Assembly (NCBI RefSeq): GCF_003590875.1
Contig: NZ_QYUN01000002.1
Location: 1,674,001-1,738,000, forward strand
DNA from: Noviherbaspirillum cavernae
Lineage (GTDB): Bacteria > Pseudomonadota > Gammaproteobacteria > Burkholderiales > Burkholderiaceae_D
Direction: 5' to 3'
Length of the DNA: 64,000 nucleotides
In this document: in pieces, positions 9,125 through 18,886 of the stretch
How positions within the stretch are numbered: position 1 is the stretch's first letter
Layout of the letters: each line of letters opens with the position of its first letter
The notes under the pieces: generated by a model
Told to the model about the DNA's origin: nothing
Databases searched by the model: none
What the model saw: only the letters and a program-made list of their open reading frames with translations
Made by a program: the position numbers and the translations under genes

Positions 9125-9543
9125 CGGTTGAGCTTCCTGATCCGTTCCGACGGGCTGATGATGTCGGTCAGGCGAATACCGAACTTGTCGTTGACCACCA
9201 CCACCTCGCCCTGCGCGATCAGGCAGCCGTTGACCAGCACGTCCATCGGTTCGCCCGCCAGGCCGTCGAGTTCGACCACCGAGCCTTGCGCCAGTTGCAG
9301 CAGGCTCTTGATCGCGATCTTCGTGCGTCCGAGTTCGACGGTCAGCTGCACGGGGATATCGAGAATGAACTCGATATCGTTGTGGGTGCCGCTCTTGACA
9401 CTGGAAGATGAAAAATCCTGAAACGGTGCGGCGGCGGCCGGCTGCTTCTCGGGTGCTGCAGCACTTTCAGTCTTGGCCTGTTCGGCGAGGGCGGCGCCCC
9501 AATCGTCTTCTGCCGCGGTTTGCGGGTCCAAGTCGTCACTCAT
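9121..9543 (-). CDS. fliN: Flagellar motor switch protein FliN
   Basis: C-ring component, 140 aa from the ATG at 9543 (preceded by CAGGAGA); the open frame extends further upstream through the end of fliM. An acidic/Ala-rich N-terminal linker is followed by the SpoA-type domain (residues ~60-138) with DIPVQLTVELGRTKI, VELDGLAGEPMDVLVNG and VNDKFGIRLTDI. It overlaps the end of fliM by 8 bp and shares ATGA with fliO. Confidence 0.95.
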   Translation of the reverse strand: MSDDLDPQTAAEDDWGAALAEQAKTESAAAPEKQPAAAAPFQDFSSSSVKSGTHNDIEFILDIPVQLTVELGRTKIAIKSLLQLAQGSVVELDGLAGEPMDVLVNGCLIAQGEVVVVNDKFGIRLTDIISPSERIRKLNR

Positions 9544-10615
9544 CGTCTTCTCCTGGCTGTGTTTGGTTTTCCTGCGGTGAGTTGGGGTCGTCCAGCGATC
9601 CGGCTTCCCGCAGCTTGCGCAGTGATTCGTATCCACGCAGCGAGTCGTTGACGCTGTAGATCAACTGTTCGATGCGCAATGCGTATTGCCCGTTCATCTG
9701 TCCGTAGGAGCATTCGAGGACCGGCACACCATCCACCGTTGCCGATACCGGGTTCGGCACGGTGATCGGTATCACGTCGCCAGCCTTCATCGCCAGGATG
9801 TCCTCGAACTTCAATTTGGCATAGCCGAGGTTGGCGACGAGCTCGACTTCGGCGGTCTTGATCTGCTGCTTGAGCAGGCGGATCCAGCGCTTGTCCATCT
9901 CCAGCGTTTCGCCCTGCAGGCTGCTGGTCAGGATGTCGCGGATCGGCTCGATGGTCGAGTAGGGGATGCAGAAGTGCATTTCGCCGCTGACCTGGCCGAG
10001 TTCGATGGTGAAGGTGGTTGTCACCACGACTTCGTTTGGCGTCGCGATGTTGGCGAACTGCGTGTTCATTTCCGAACGGATGTATTCGAACTGGATCGGG
10101 TAGGCCGGCTCCCACGACTTGGCGTAGGTTTCGAACACGATATTCAGAATGCGCTGGATGATGCGCTGCTCGGTCAGCGTGAAGTCGCGGCCCTCGACCC
10201 GGGTGTGGAACCGGCCGTCGCCACCGAACATGTTGTCGACCAGCAGGAACACGAGGTTCGGGTCGAATACCATCAGCGATGTGCCGCGCAAGGGCTTCAT
10301 GTGGACCAGGTTCAGGTTGGTCGGCACCACCAGGTTGCGGATGAATTCGCTGTACTTGGACACGCGCACCGGGCCGATCGATACTTCGGCGGTGCGATGC
10401 AGGAAATTGAACAGGCTGATGCGGAACAGGCGCGCAAAACGCTCGTTGATGATTTCGAGCGTCGGCATCCGGCCGCGCACGATGCGCTCTTGCGTCGCAA
10501 GGTTGTACGGGCGAATGCCGGACGGATCTTCCTGGACCTGCAGATCGTCCTGGTCGCCGGTCACGCCCTTCAAGAGGGCATCGACTTCTTCCTGTGAGAG
10601 AAAATTCTCTGCCAT
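9536..10615 (-). CDS. fliM: Flagellar motor switch protein FliM
   Basis: C-ring protein that binds CheY-P at its N-terminus. The N-terminal MAENFLSQEEVDALLKGV is the conserved CheY-binding segment. It is followed by the FliM middle domain (RIVRGRMPTLEIINERFARL) and a C-terminal SpoA domain. At 359 aa it is a little longer than average because of a Pro/Gln/Asp-rich tail. It starts 5 bp after the fliL stop. Confidence 0.97.
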   Translation of the reverse strand: MAENFLSQEEVDALLKGVTGDQDDLQVQEDPSGIRPYNLATQERIVRGRMPTLEIINERFARLFRISLFNFLHRTAEVSIGPVRVSKYSEFIRNLVVPTNLNLVHMKPLRGTSLMVFDPNLVFLLVDNMFGGDGRFHTRVEGRDFTLTEQRIIQRILNIVFETYAKSWEPAYPIQFEYIRSEMNTQFANIATPNEVVVTTTFTIELGQVSGEMHFCIPYSTIEPIRDILTSSLQGETLEMDKRWIRLLKQQIKTAEVELVANLGYAKLKFEDILAMKAGDVIPITVPNPVSATVDGVPVLECSYGQMNGQYALRIEQLIYSVNDSLRGYESLRKLREAGSLDDPNSPQENQTQPGEDDE

Positions 10616-10620
10616 GGCTG

Positions 10621-11157
10621 TTACTGAACGACGAACGAGGTGAAGAACACGTCGGTGACTTCCGGCTTCGCTCCCTGCGGCGAGAAAGGCTGCTTCGCTT
10701 GCTCGATGATGTCGGCGGCGAGTTTTTTCTTGCCGTCAATGGTGAGAATCTCCGAAGCCTTCTTGCTGGACAGCAGGAGCAGCAGGCGATTGCGCACCTG
10801 CGGCATGTTCAGTTTGATCAGGTCGGCGGTCGCCTGGTCCGCCACCTGCATGGTCATGCCGATCTGCAGGAATTGCGCCATGTCTTCCGTCTGCAGGTTG
10901 ACGGTGAACGTTTCCATCGTCATGAACACCGGCGGCTTGTTGTCCACCGCGCGCGGCGCAGTGGAGGGCGATCCGGGTGCATTGTTCTGGTTCGCGCCGA
11001 GGAAGAACCACGCGCCGCCGGCAGCAGCGAGCGTCAGCAGGATTGCGCCCACTACGATCAGGATCATTTTCATGGAGTTCGCCGGTTGGGCAGCAGACGC
11101 ATCCGCCGCAGGAACCGCTTTCAGATTTTTGTTTGCTGCTTTGGGTGCGGTTGCCAT
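10621..11157 (-). CDS. fliL: Flagellar basal-body-associated protein FliL
   Basis: Single-span inner-membrane protein around the stator. It is 178 aa from the ATG at 11157, which follows GAGGAC; the frame stays open upstream but that part does not resemble FliL. A cytoplasmic Ala/Lys-rich N-terminus precedes a transmembrane helix at about 31-52 (MILIVVGAILLTLAAAGGAWF). The periplasmic FliL domain follows with FTVNLQ, IGMTMQV and the VRNRLLLLLSSK block. It is first gene of the fliLMNOPQR run. Confidence 0.93.
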   Translation of the reverse strand: MATAPKAANKNLKAVPAADASAAQPANSMKMILIVVGAILLTLAAAGGAWFFLGANQNNAPGSPSTAPRAVDNKPPVFMTMETFTVNLQTEDMAQFLQIGMTMQVADQATADLIKLNMPQVRNRLLLLLSSKKASEILTIDGKKKLAADIIEQAKQPFSPQGAKPEVTDVFFTSFVVQ

Positions 11158-11445
11158 GATTGTCCTCGGGTTGTTCTCGTATACGGCTGTATTGCATGAG
11201 CTTCCAGCCATTATGAAAAAAAAGCCTCGCTCGGGATGCGCCGAAAAGAAGGGATAAGACAGTGCATATCCGCGCATCCTGAGGCCGCGCTGCACGCCGC
11301 ATGCGTTGTCTCGATGCGGAGCGTTCGTGCGCGTAGTCGGCGCGTATTCAATTATTACCGAAAGGCAATATTACGGATAGGGGAAAAGGCGTCGGACCAG
11401 AGGGAAAGGCCGAACGTGCAACAGAAAAATGGAAGACGAGTGCGG

Positions 11446-12918
11446 TCAGGCGAACGTATCGACCAGCCCTTGTCCGCCCTTGATGGTCTGGCCGCGGACG
11501 ACACGTGCCGGTGTGTCGGTGTCGTCGTTCGTTTGCGCGGAATGACGCGACGACGGCTGCTGCTGCGAACCGAATGCCTGCTGCTGGTGGTCCGGCATGC
11601 CTGCGCTGACGCTGGCCTGGCCGAGCTGGATGCCGGCGTCGCCCAGCATTTCGCGCAGCTTCGGCATGGCTGATTCAAGCGCTTGCCGTACTTCCGGCTG
11701 CGCGGCGGTGAAGCTGGCGGTGGCCTGGTTGTTGGAGACGTTCAGCACGACTTGCAAGGGGCCGAGGTCGGGCGGATTGAGCGTCAGCGATGCGCTTTGC
11801 TGTGCGCCTGCAACCATCCAGACGACCTTTTGCCCCAAGGCCTGATCCCAGCCTGGTGTGCCGACGCGCGGCGCGAGGGTTTCCGGCAGTTGGCCGCTCG
11901 CGGCTTGCACCTGATCGAGCGCTGCGGGGGATTGTGCGACGAGGGATTGCGCGGTGCCATTGACGGCTGCAGCCACGGCTTGCAGGTCCGGTGTCGTCGT
12001 CCTGGGGATGTGAAATTCCGGTGCGTTCTGTGCTGCCTGTGACGTCTGAGCCGACGGCGTCATTTCCACAAGGCCCGCTTGCGTCTGTCCTGCGTTCATT
12101 TCCGGCGCGGCCTTGGCCTCCTTGCCTTGCGCAAGTGCTGCGTCGAATCCCGCTTGCGTCTGTGCCGCAGCTCTTGCCGAGGCATCCGGTCGCTGTTGCT
12201 TGCCGGAGGATTTCAGCTCCGTCACGGCGGCTGGATTCGTTTTGGCTGATTTCGTGCCGAGCGCGCGCGGCGCATTGGCAAGGGCGGCGGCAAGCTGTTT
12301 GGCATCGGCCGGTGCGGTATCGATCACCGCTCCCTGCGCGGCCACGGCAGCCTGTGCAGCCTGCGCGTCGGCGGAAACGGGCATCTCATCGGCGGCCTGA
12401 ATGACGGTCGTTGCTGCAGCCGCAGCGGCAGCGGCAGCCGCAGTCGCAGCCGCAGCGGCATCGTCGGATGCCGGTGTTTGCGTGCTTGTCTCGGCCGCAG
12501 CGGCGCGTGGCTGATTCAGGTTGGCAACCAGGGCGAGCAGTTCCTCGGATGCGGCTGCCAATGCGGCCTCCTCGGTTTCCTCTGCGTCGTCGGTGGCAGG
12601 CTTGGTCTTGCCTTGTGCTGCCACAGCGGCGTCCTCGCTTGCTGCGGTAGCGCCGGATTCGGCGACGGCGGCGGTGTCCGTGTCGGCGGAATCGGCTTTG
12701 TCCGACTTTGCTGCGGGCCGGGCAGATTGCGGCGTGGCCGCGGCGGGGCGGCTTTCGCGGGTGGCCGGCATGGCTGCTTCGTTGACCGCGCCGCGATCGG
12801 CGACTTCACGCGACAGGAGCTCGCTGAACGGCAGGCCGGACGCATCGCCGGATTGCTTCGCACTGGAAGCGGTGGCGGAATTGACGTTGGCCGGGTTCGA
12901 GATTGCTGCTGTTTTCAT
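11446..12918 (-). CDS. fliK: Flagellar hook-length control protein FliK
   Basis: A 490-aa secreted molecular ruler. The first ~370 residues are low-complexity Ala/Thr/Gln/Asp-rich, including a nearly pure Ala/Thr tract from a GCN trinucleotide run at about 12400-12465. The C-terminal Flg_hook domain is clear (GWDQALGQKVVWMVAGAQQ, LTLNPPDLGPLQVVLNVSNN, ALESAMPKLREMLGDAGIQL). This domain triggers the export-specificity switch through FlhB. It lies 20 bp after fliJ and is separated from fliL by 288 bp. Confidence 0.92.
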   Translation of the reverse strand: MKTAAISNPANVNSATASSAKQSGDASGLPFSELLSREVADRGAVNEAAMPATRESRPAAATPQSARPAAKSDKADSADTDTAAVAESGATAASEDAAVAAQGKTKPATDDAEETEEAALAAASEELLALVANLNQPRAAAAETSTQTPASDDAAAAATAAAAAAAAAATTVIQAADEMPVSADAQAAQAAVAAQGAVIDTAPADAKQLAAALANAPRALGTKSAKTNPAAVTELKSSGKQQRPDASARAAAQTQAGFDAALAQGKEAKAAPEMNAGQTQAGLVEMTPSAQTSQAAQNAPEFHIPRTTTPDLQAVAAAVNGTAQSLVAQSPAALDQVQAASGQLPETLAPRVGTPGWDQALGQKVVWMVAGAQQSASLTLNPPDLGPLQVVLNVSNNQATASFTAAQPEVRQALESAMPKLREMLGDAGIQLGQASVSAGMPDHQQQAFGSQQQPSSRHSAQTNDDTDTPARVVRGQTIKGGQGLVDTFA

Positions 12919-12938
12919 GATGTGTGCCGCTTTTACGG

Positions 12939-13379
12939 TTAGCGTTTATAGAGCAATTGCCGGGCGGCGAACTCGTCCGTCTGCTTCTGATCCCGCCGGG
13001 ATTCCTTCAACTGTTGCACCTTGAGCGTGCGCTCGGCGAGGATGTCGTAGGACATGCGCTTGCGCTCGCAGCCTTGCCATGCCGTGCGCTCGTTGCCCAC
13101 GCGGCGAGTTGCGTCCTGCACCACGCGCTGCTGCCCCTTGATCGCTTCATCGAGCTTGTCCAGGAACTGTTGAAAGTTGCGATAGCCGGAGGCGCTGACA
13201 CCCGCCGACAGCTTGACCTGAAAGCGCAATACGTAGTCTTCACGATACTGCATGAGCATCGCCAGCTTCTGCTCCGCATCTTCGGTGGCGCGGACTGCCC
13301 GCCCGAGCCGCTTTGCGGCTTCGTCGGTCGCTTGCGTCGCCAATTCAATCAGCGTATCGAGGGCAGAGGAGGTGGCCAT
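12939..13379 (-). CDS. fliJ: Flagellar export protein FliJ
   Basis: Cytoplasmic coiled-coil chaperone/stalk of the flagellar ATPase (146 aa, usual length). The sequence is almost entirely charged helical heptads, including LDTLIELATQATDEAAKRLG near the N-terminus and a C-terminal LKESRRDQKQTDEFAARQ segment. It sits 34 bp after fliI, its functional partner. Confidence 0.9.
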   Translation of the reverse strand: MATSSALDTLIELATQATDEAAKRLGRAVRATEDAEQKLAMLMQYREDYVLRFQVKLSAGVSASGYRNFQQFLDKLDEAIKGQQRVVQDATRRVGNERTAWQGCERKRMSYDILAERTLKVQQLKESRRDQKQTDEFAARQLLYKR

Positions 13380-13413
13380 GGTGACGATTCTAGTGTCGCG
13401 CTCGCCAGGTCAA

Positions 13414-14817
13414 TCACTCGAATAGCGAGGAAAGTTGCCCCAAGCTCTCGGTCAAACCCGCTTGTTCGGAGATATCTTGTTGCAGGAACGACTCGATCTT
13501 TGTGTATTTGGCAATTGCTTCGTCCAATACCGGATCGGATCCGGCGCTGTACGCGCCGACGCTGATCAGGTCGCGGCTGCGCTGATAGCTGGCAGTGAGC
13601 TTCTTCAGGTGACGCGACAGTTTCTGGTGTTCCGCTGTGGTGATGCTGTGCATGGCGCGGCTGATCGATTGCTCGATGTCGATTGCGGGGTAATGTCCCG
13701 CTTCCGCCAGTTGGCGGTTCAGCACGATATGGCCGTCGAGAATCGCGCGCGCGGCATCCGCGATCGGATCCTGCTGGTCGTCGCCTTCGGTCAGCACGGT
13801 GTAAAACGCGGTGATCGAACCACCGCCTTCCTTGCCGTTGCCGGCGCGCTCGACCAATGCAGGCAGCTTGGCGAAGACCGAAGGCGGGTAGCCCTTGGTC
13901 GCCGGCGGCTCGCCGATCGCCAAGGCGATTTCGCGTTGCGCCATCGCGTAGCGTGTCAGCGAATCCATGATCAACAGCACGTTCTTGCCCTCGTCGCGGA
14001 AGTGCTCGGCGATCGCGGTGGCGTACGCCGTGCCCTGCAGGCGCATCAGCGGCGAGGTGTCGGCGGGAGCTGCGACCACGACCGAGCGGGCCAGTCCTTC
14101 GGGGCCGAGAATCTGTTCGATGAATTCCTTGACTTCGCGGCCCCGTTCGCCGATCAGCCCGACCACGATGACGTCGGCGCTGGTGTAGCGCGCCATCATG
14201 CCGAGCAGCACGCTCTTGCCGACGCCGGAGCCGGCGAACAAGCCCATGCGCTGGCCGCGCCCGACCGTCAGCATGCTGTTGATGGCGCGCACCCCGACGT
14301 CGAGGATGTCCACGATCGGCGCGCGCGACAACGGGTTGGCTGCGCGCACGTTCAGCGGAGCGGAATGCGCTACATGCAGCGGGCCGAGATTGTCGAGCGG
14401 ACGCCCGGCGGCATCGAGCACGCGTCCCAGCAGTTCGTCGCCGACCGGCAAGTGGCGGGCGCGGTCGCTCGGGCGGCGGCGCGGATGACTGACCGCGCCC
14501 GGGCGGGGCAGGGTTTGCGCAATTTCCATCGGGAACACCCGCGTGCCGGGCAGGACGCCCTCGACATCGCCTTGGGGCATCAAAAAGAGCCTGTCGTCGT
14601 TGAATCCGACGACTTCCGCTTCGATCTTTGCGCCATTTGACAGCGGGATGGTGCAGCCGCTGCCGACCGCAAGCTTCAGGCCGACGGCCTCCATGACGAG
14701 TCCGGTCACGCGCGTGATACGCCCAGACACCTGCATCGGCTCGGCAATTGCGAGCAGGGCGCTGCAATCGTGCAGATAGGTTTGCCAGCGGCTGCTGTGC
14801 GGCGTCGACGAATTCAT
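13414..14817 (-). CDS. fliI: Flagellum-specific ATP synthase FliI
   Basis: Hexameric ATPase energising flagellar protein export, 467 aa from the ATG at 14817, whose ATGA overlaps the fliH stop; a longer open frame upstream is not needed. Walker [16 protein letters not shown], the DECD-like Walker B region [20 protein letters not shown] and the family motif [18 protein letters not shown] are all present. Order fliG-fliH-fliI-fliJ-fliK is standard. Confidence 0.97.
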   Translation of the reverse strand: MNSSTPHSSRWQTYLHDCSALLAIAEPMQVSGRITRVTGLVMEAVGLKLAVGSGCTIPLSNGAKIEAEVVGFNDDRLFLMPQGDVEGVLPGTRVFPMEIAQTLPRPGAVSHPRRRPSDRARHLPVGDELLGRVLDAAGRPLDNLGPLHVAHSAPLNVRAANPLSRAPIVDILDVGVRAINSMLTVGRGQRMGLFAGSGVGKSVLLGMMARYTSADVIVVGLIGERGREVKEFIEQILGPEGLARSVVVAAPADTSPLMRLQGTAYATAIAEHFRDEGKNVLLIMDSLTRYAMAQREIALAIGEPPATKGYPPSVFAKLPALVERAGNGKEGGGSITAFYTVLTEGDDQQDPIADAARAILDGHIVLNRQLAEAGHYPAIDIEQSISRAMHSITTAEHQKLSRHLKKLTASYQRSRDLISVGAYSAGSDPVLDEAIAKYTKIESFLQQDISEQAGLTESLGQLSSLFE

Positions 14818-15512
14818 GGCGCGAGCCAGTCCGATTCCTTGCCGAGTGCGGCGGCGATACGCTGCCAACGGGTTGTCATGGTCGCATCGATCTGGTTGCT
14901 GGACGTTTCGACACGGCAGCCGCCGCGCGCCATGTGCGCGTCGTCAACGATGCGCCACGCGGCTTTCTCCAACTCGTCGCCCATCAGTTCCCTGACCAGT
15001 CTTGCATCGTCCGGATGCAGGAACAGCAGTGCGGGCTGCTGCACCGACGGCAGGTAGCGGATGGCGTCGCCGACGATCGGGATGACCAGTTCGGGGCGCA
15101 CGTTCAATGCGTTCTTCAGCATCGCCTTGGCAAGGTCCAGCGCCAGATCGAGCACGTCGTGCGCGATTCGTTCGCTGGCGTGCGCGATCTCGTTGCCGAA
15201 AGTCGCGGCGACTTCTTGCAGCTGCTGCCGTTCTGCCTCGGCCTGGGCACGGCCTTGCGCCAATCCTTCGGCATGTCCCTGCTCGATGCCCGCGGCGCGA
15301 CCTTGCTCGAAGCCCTCGGCACGGCCCTGCTCGATGCCTGCAGCGCGTCCTTCTTCGAGTCCGGTGGCATAGGCGGCGAGGCGGGTTGCGCGGTTTCCCT
15401 GTTCCAGCCGGGCGGTCACTTCCTCCGGCGTCGGCGGAGGCGGTTCGTCGAACGATGCCAGCTCCCAGCGCTGGTACGCCGACAGTTGTTCTTTCGGAAT
15501 GACATTAGACAT
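14814..15512 (-). CDS. fliH: Flagellar assembly protein FliH
   Basis: Negative regulator/partner of FliI, 232 aa. The N-terminal part carries a characteristic string of glycine heptad repeats ([18 protein letters not shown] and following), the GxxxG-rich helix of FliH. A C-terminal domain related to the V/F-type ATPase stator subunit follows. The DNA of the repeat is itself a short tandem array (about 15290-15370). It overlaps fliG by 8 bp and fliI by 4 bp. Confidence 0.93.
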   Translation of the reverse strand: MSNVIPKEQLSAYQRWELASFDEPPPPTPEEVTARLEQGNRATRLAAYATGLEEGRAAGIEQGRAEGFEQGRAAGIEQGHAEGLAQGRAQAEAERQQLQEVAATFGNEIAHASERIAHDVLDLALDLAKAMLKNALNVRPELVIPIVGDAIRYLPSVQQPALLFLHPDDARLVRELMGDELEKAAWRIVDDAHMARGGCRVETSSNQIDATMTTRWQRIAAALGKESDWLAP

Positions 15513-16500
15513 AGACGTCCTCGCCCTTTGGACCGATCGCTACCTGGCCCTCGTCCGCCATGCGGCGGACGATCTGCAGGATTTCCTTCTGTTTCTCCTC
15601 GACTTCGGACAGGCGTACCGGTCCTTTCGATTCGAGGTCTTCCTTCATCATTTCGGCGGCGCGCTGCGACATGTTCTTGAAGACCTTCGCGCGCAAGGCT
15701 TCGCTGGCGCCCTTGAGCGCAATGATGAGCGATTCGGATTGCACCTCGCGCAGAATGCTCTGGACGCCGCGATCGTCGATATCGAGGATGTTTTCGAACA
15801 CGAACATCTCGTCCATGATCGCCTGCGCCATTTCGGGATCGTGGCCCTTGAGCGTGTCCATCGCCGATGACTCGTTCTCGCCGCTGAAGAAATTGAGGAT
15901 TTCGGCGGCCGTGCGGATGCCGCCCATCGGCTTCTTCTTCAGGTTCTCGTTGCCGGTCAACAGCTTGGTCAAGACGTCGTTCAGCTCGCGCAGGGCCGCC
16001 GGCTGCACGCCGTCGAGCGTGGCGATGCGCAGCACGACATCGTTGCGCAGTCGCTCGGTGAAATGATCGAGCACCTCGCAGGCGTGGTAGCGCTCGAGGT
16101 GAACCAGGATCGTGGCGATGATCTGCGGGTGCTCGTTGCGGATGAGTTCCGACACCGACTGCGCATCCATCCACTTCAGGCTTTCGATGCCGCGCGCTTC
16201 GCGTGCACCGAGGATGCGGTTGAGCAGCGACGTCGCCTTGTCGTCGCCCAGCGCCTTGGTCAGCACGTTGCGGATATAGTCGTCGGAGTCGATCCCGAAC
16301 GACGTGTTGGTCTTGGTGCGCAGACGGAACTCATGCAGCACGCTGTCCAGCTCGTCCGCCGTCACCGCCTTCATCGCCGACATCGCCGAGCCCAGCTTCT
16401 GCACCTCGCGCGGGCCGAGAAACTTCATCACTTCGACCGCTTCATCCTCGCCCAGCGCGAGCATCAGGACCGCTGCCTTGTGAATTCCGAGATCGCTCAT
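15505..16500 (-). CDS. fliG: Flagellar motor switch protein FliG
   Basis: C-ring protein that contacts FliF and the stator, 331 aa. The start at 16500 is chosen because its ATG overlaps the fliF stop (ATGA) and gives the standard MSDLGIHKAAVLMLALGEDE start; an ATG 12 bp upstream would lengthen it slightly. Armadillo-like middle domain with the EHPQI motif and C-terminal torque helix (DDRGVQSILREVQSESLIIA) are intact. Confidence 0.97.
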   Translation of the reverse strand: MSDLGIHKAAVLMLALGEDEAVEVMKFLGPREVQKLGSAMSAMKAVTADELDSVLHEFRLRTKTNTSFGIDSDDYIRNVLTKALGDDKATSLLNRILGAREARGIESLKWMDAQSVSELIRNEHPQIIATILVHLERYHACEVLDHFTERLRNDVVLRIATLDGVQPAALRELNDVLTKLLTGNENLKKKPMGGIRTAAEILNFFSGENESSAMDTLKGHDPEMAQAIMDEMFVFENILDIDDRGVQSILREVQSESLIIALKGASEALRAKVFKNMSQRAAEMMKEDLESKGPVRLSEVEEKQKEILQIVRRMADEGQVAIGPKGEDVYV

Positions 16501-18206
16501 TCGGCTATCCATTCCTTGATCACGTTGGCCACCACTTTCGGATTCTCCTTGGCCAGTTTCTTGGCTGCTTCCAGACGCTTCGCATAGGTCATCATCTGCG
16601 GCTTGGTAGGATCGTCATCGTCATCGTCTTCCAGCAGCAATGCATCCTCGCCTTCACCCAGTTCCTTGACGATCGGGTTGCCGTTTTCGTCAAGCTCCGG
16701 CGCTTCGAGCAGTTCGGGATCCTTTTCCTCATCCTTTTTCTCATCCTTGTAGATGAGCGGCTTGAGAACCTTGAAGTAGAGGAGCAGCACCACCAGCGCC
16801 AGCAGCAGATAGCGGCCGACTTCCTTCGCGAGGCTGTGCATTTCCGGCTGCTTCCAGAGAGGCACTTCCGGCAGTTCTTCCTTTTCCATGCCGGCAAACG
16901 GGCTGTTGACCACGTTCAGGCTGTCGCCGCGGTCCTTGTTGAAACCCATCGCTTCCTTGACCAGATCGGTGATCTCGGTCTTTTCCGCGTCGGTCAGGGG
17001 GCGAGTGGTGACCTTGCCGTCCTTGCCGGTGACGCGCTTGTAGTTGACCACGACCGCGACTGTCAGGCGCTTGATGCCGCCCATCGGCTGCTGCACGTAG
17101 CGGATCGTCTTGTCGACTTCGTAGTTAACGGTGGAGTCGCGCTGCGAGCTGCCGGCGGCTCCCGTGCCGGGCGGATTCATGGCCGTGCCGGCCGCGCCTT
17201 GCGGATTGACAACCGGAGCGGTAGAGGGAGCGGGCGGTTGGTTGGTGAGCGCGCCCGGGACGCCGGCGTTGTTGTTGCCGCCATTCTGCGCTTCGCTGTT
17301 GTGCTGGCTGCGGACCGTGGCCGAGTTCGGCGTCTGGTTCGGCTTGTACATTTCCGCCGCCTGCTCGCTGGTGGAGAAGTCGACGTCGGCGGTCGCCTCG
17401 GCGCGCACGTTGTTCTGGCCGACGATCGGTGTGATGATCGATTCGACGCGGCGGACGATGCTTTGCTGCAGCTCCTGCACATACTTGAGCTGGGTCGGAT
17501 CGAGGCCGTTCGAGGCCGGCGTCTTGCCGTTCTCCGACAGCAGGTTGCCGCTTTGATCGACCACGGTCACATTCTTGATCGGCAGATCGGGCACGCTGCT
17601 GGCGACGAGGTGGACGATTGCGCTGACCTGTTGCGCGTCCAGCATGCGGCCGGGATGCAGATTCAGCAGCACCGAAACGGTCGGCTTCTGCTGATCGCGC
17701 ACGAAGACGGAGGATTTGGGCAGGGCGAGATGCACGCGGGCGGTTTGCACCGCTGCGACCGACTGGATCGAACGCGCCAGTTCGCCTTCCAGTGCGCGCT
17801 GGAAGTTCACTTGTTCGTGAAACTGCGAGACGCCCAGTTTCTGGTTTTCCATCAGCTCGAAGCCGACGCTTCCGCCCTTGGGCAAGCCTTGCGACGCGAG
17901 CTTCAGGCGCACGTCGTGTACCTTGTCATCCGGGACGAGGATCGCGCCGCCGCCTTCGGCGTACTTGTACGGCACGTTCATCTGTTGCAGCGCGGCGACG
18001 ATCGCGCCGCCGTCGCGATCGGAGAAGTTGGAAAACAGGACGCGGTATTCGGGCTTCTGACCCCACATCCAGACGCCGGCGATCAGCGCGGCGATTGCGG
18101 CGACGGCTCCCATCAGGAGCGCGTTGCGGCCGCCCGGCGTCTGCGGCGCGAAACGCATCAGACCGGTCGCGGGCGGGCTTGGTTGCTCTTCCACGGCTGC
18201 CGTCAC
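16497..18206 (-). CDS. fliF: Flagellar M-ring protein FliF
   Basis: MS-ring protein, 569 aa. It has an N-terminal transmembrane helix (~29-49), YscJ-type ring domains (NMPYKYAEGGGAILV-like region, LPKGGSVGFELM, FHEQVNFQRALEGELARSIQ), a Gly/Asn/Pro-rich linker at about 310-370 and a C-terminal transmembrane helix (~455-475). The acidic C-terminal tail that binds FliG is present. It is the first gene of fliFGHIJK and divergent from fliE. Confidence 0.97.
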   Translation of the reverse strand: MTAAVEEQPSPPATGLMRFAPQTPGGRNALLMGAVAAIAALIAGVWMWGQKPEYRVLFSNFSDRDGGAIVAALQQMNVPYKYAEGGGAILVPDDKVHDVRLKLASQGLPKGGSVGFELMENQKLGVSQFHEQVNFQRALEGELARSIQSVAAVQTARVHLALPKSSVFVRDQQKPTVSVLLNLHPGRMLDAQQVSAIVHLVASSVPDLPIKNVTVVDQSGNLLSENGKTPASNGLDPTQLKYVQELQQSIVRRVESIITPIVGQNNVRAEATADVDFSTSEQAAEMYKPNQTPNSATVRSQHNSEAQNGGNNNAGVPGALTNQPPAPSTAPVVNPQGAAGTAMNPPGTGAAGSSQRDSTVNYEVDKTIRYVQQPMGGIKRLTVAVVVNYKRVTGKDGKVTTRPLTDAEKTEITDLVKEAMGFNKDRGDSLNVVNSPFAGMEKEELPEVPLWKQPEMHSLAKEVGRYLLLALVVLLLYFKVLKPLIYKDEKKDEEKDPELLEAPELDENGNPIVKELGEGEDALLLEDDDDDDPTKPQMMTYAKRLEAAKKLAKENPKVVANVIKEWIAE

Positions 18207-18471
18207 GATGCGTCTCCGGATATGCGACTGTTCTGCATGATTGTGTTGATCACTTGCGGTCCGTTCGGGGAAAAATGTTACTTGTTGTTACTTGTTGCCT
18301 CAGTATGCATTGTCGGACCCATGCGGGAATTCAATCGGAGGAAAAGAGCGTACTTTCGACTGCTTATCAGCCCGTCCAATCGAACTGCCGGTGATAAGGT
18401 GTCGTTGTAGAAAGGCGAAATGGCGCCTGCGGTGTCATCCGGGGATGATCCCGGAGAGCAAGGAGAACTGC
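18207..18471. promoter_or_regulatory. Divergent fliF/fliE control region
   Basis: A 265-bp non-coding region between divergent fliF and fliE. Visible structure: a perfect tandem 10-bp repeat TTACTTGTTG at 18278-18297; a 7-bp inverted pair CTTATCA (18363-18369)/TGATAAG (18392-18398); and a stem TCCGGG/CCCGGA at 18438-18455 just ahead of the fliE ribosome site. I could not identify a convincing sigma-54 or sigma-28 promoter, so the class of promoter is open. Confidence 0.5.
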
Positions 18472-18810
18472 ATGAAATCAGGAATCGATACGAGCCGCAT
18501 AGAGTCGATGCTGGCTCACTTGAAGGCTGCCGCAGCCAATGCGAAGGGCGGCGTCAATCCGGTTCAAACCGAGAAAACGGTCGAGAAGGCGGATTTCTCC
18601 GTCGCTCTGAAAACCATGCTCGACCAGGTCAACGGCGCGCAGCACAAGTCAAAGGTGATCGGCGAGCGTTTTGCACTCGGCGACGACAGCGTGAATCTGT
18701 CGGAGGTGATGATTGCATCGCAAAAGGCAAGCATCGCATTTCAGGCCACGGTACAGGTGCGCAACAAGCTGGTGTCGGCGTATCAGGACATCATGAACAT
18801 GCAGGTGTGA
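18472..18810 (+). CDS. fliE: Flagellar hook-basal body protein FliE
   Basis: MS-ring/rod junction protein, 112 aa, typical length. The start follows AAGGAGA; a longer open frame upstream is not FliE-like. The C-terminal block (VNLSEVMIASQKASIAFQA and the LVSAYQDIMNMQV end) is the conserved FliE signature. It is divergent from the fliF operon as in many betaproteobacteria. Confidence 0.95.
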   Translation: MKSGIDTSRIESMLAHLKAAAANAKGGVNPVQTEKTVEKADFSVALKTMLDQVNGAQHKSKVIGERFALGDDSVNLSEVMIASQKASIAFQATVQVRNKLVSAYQDIMNMQV

Positions 18811-18886
18811 CTGCATGTCAGGCTTGCAGCTGCACTTCGTTTTTTACTCTCTTCGGGGTTGCGATCGTCAGCTGTTGATCTGTTGA

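Noticed and set aside
18371..18400. GGTGATAA as a sigma-28 -10 box for fliE
   Set aside because: No TAAA-like -35 sequence occurs at the required spacing.
16836..18410. A 524-aa plus-strand open frame over fliF
   Set aside because: Shadow; fliF is complete and conserved on the minus strand and the plus frame has no motif.
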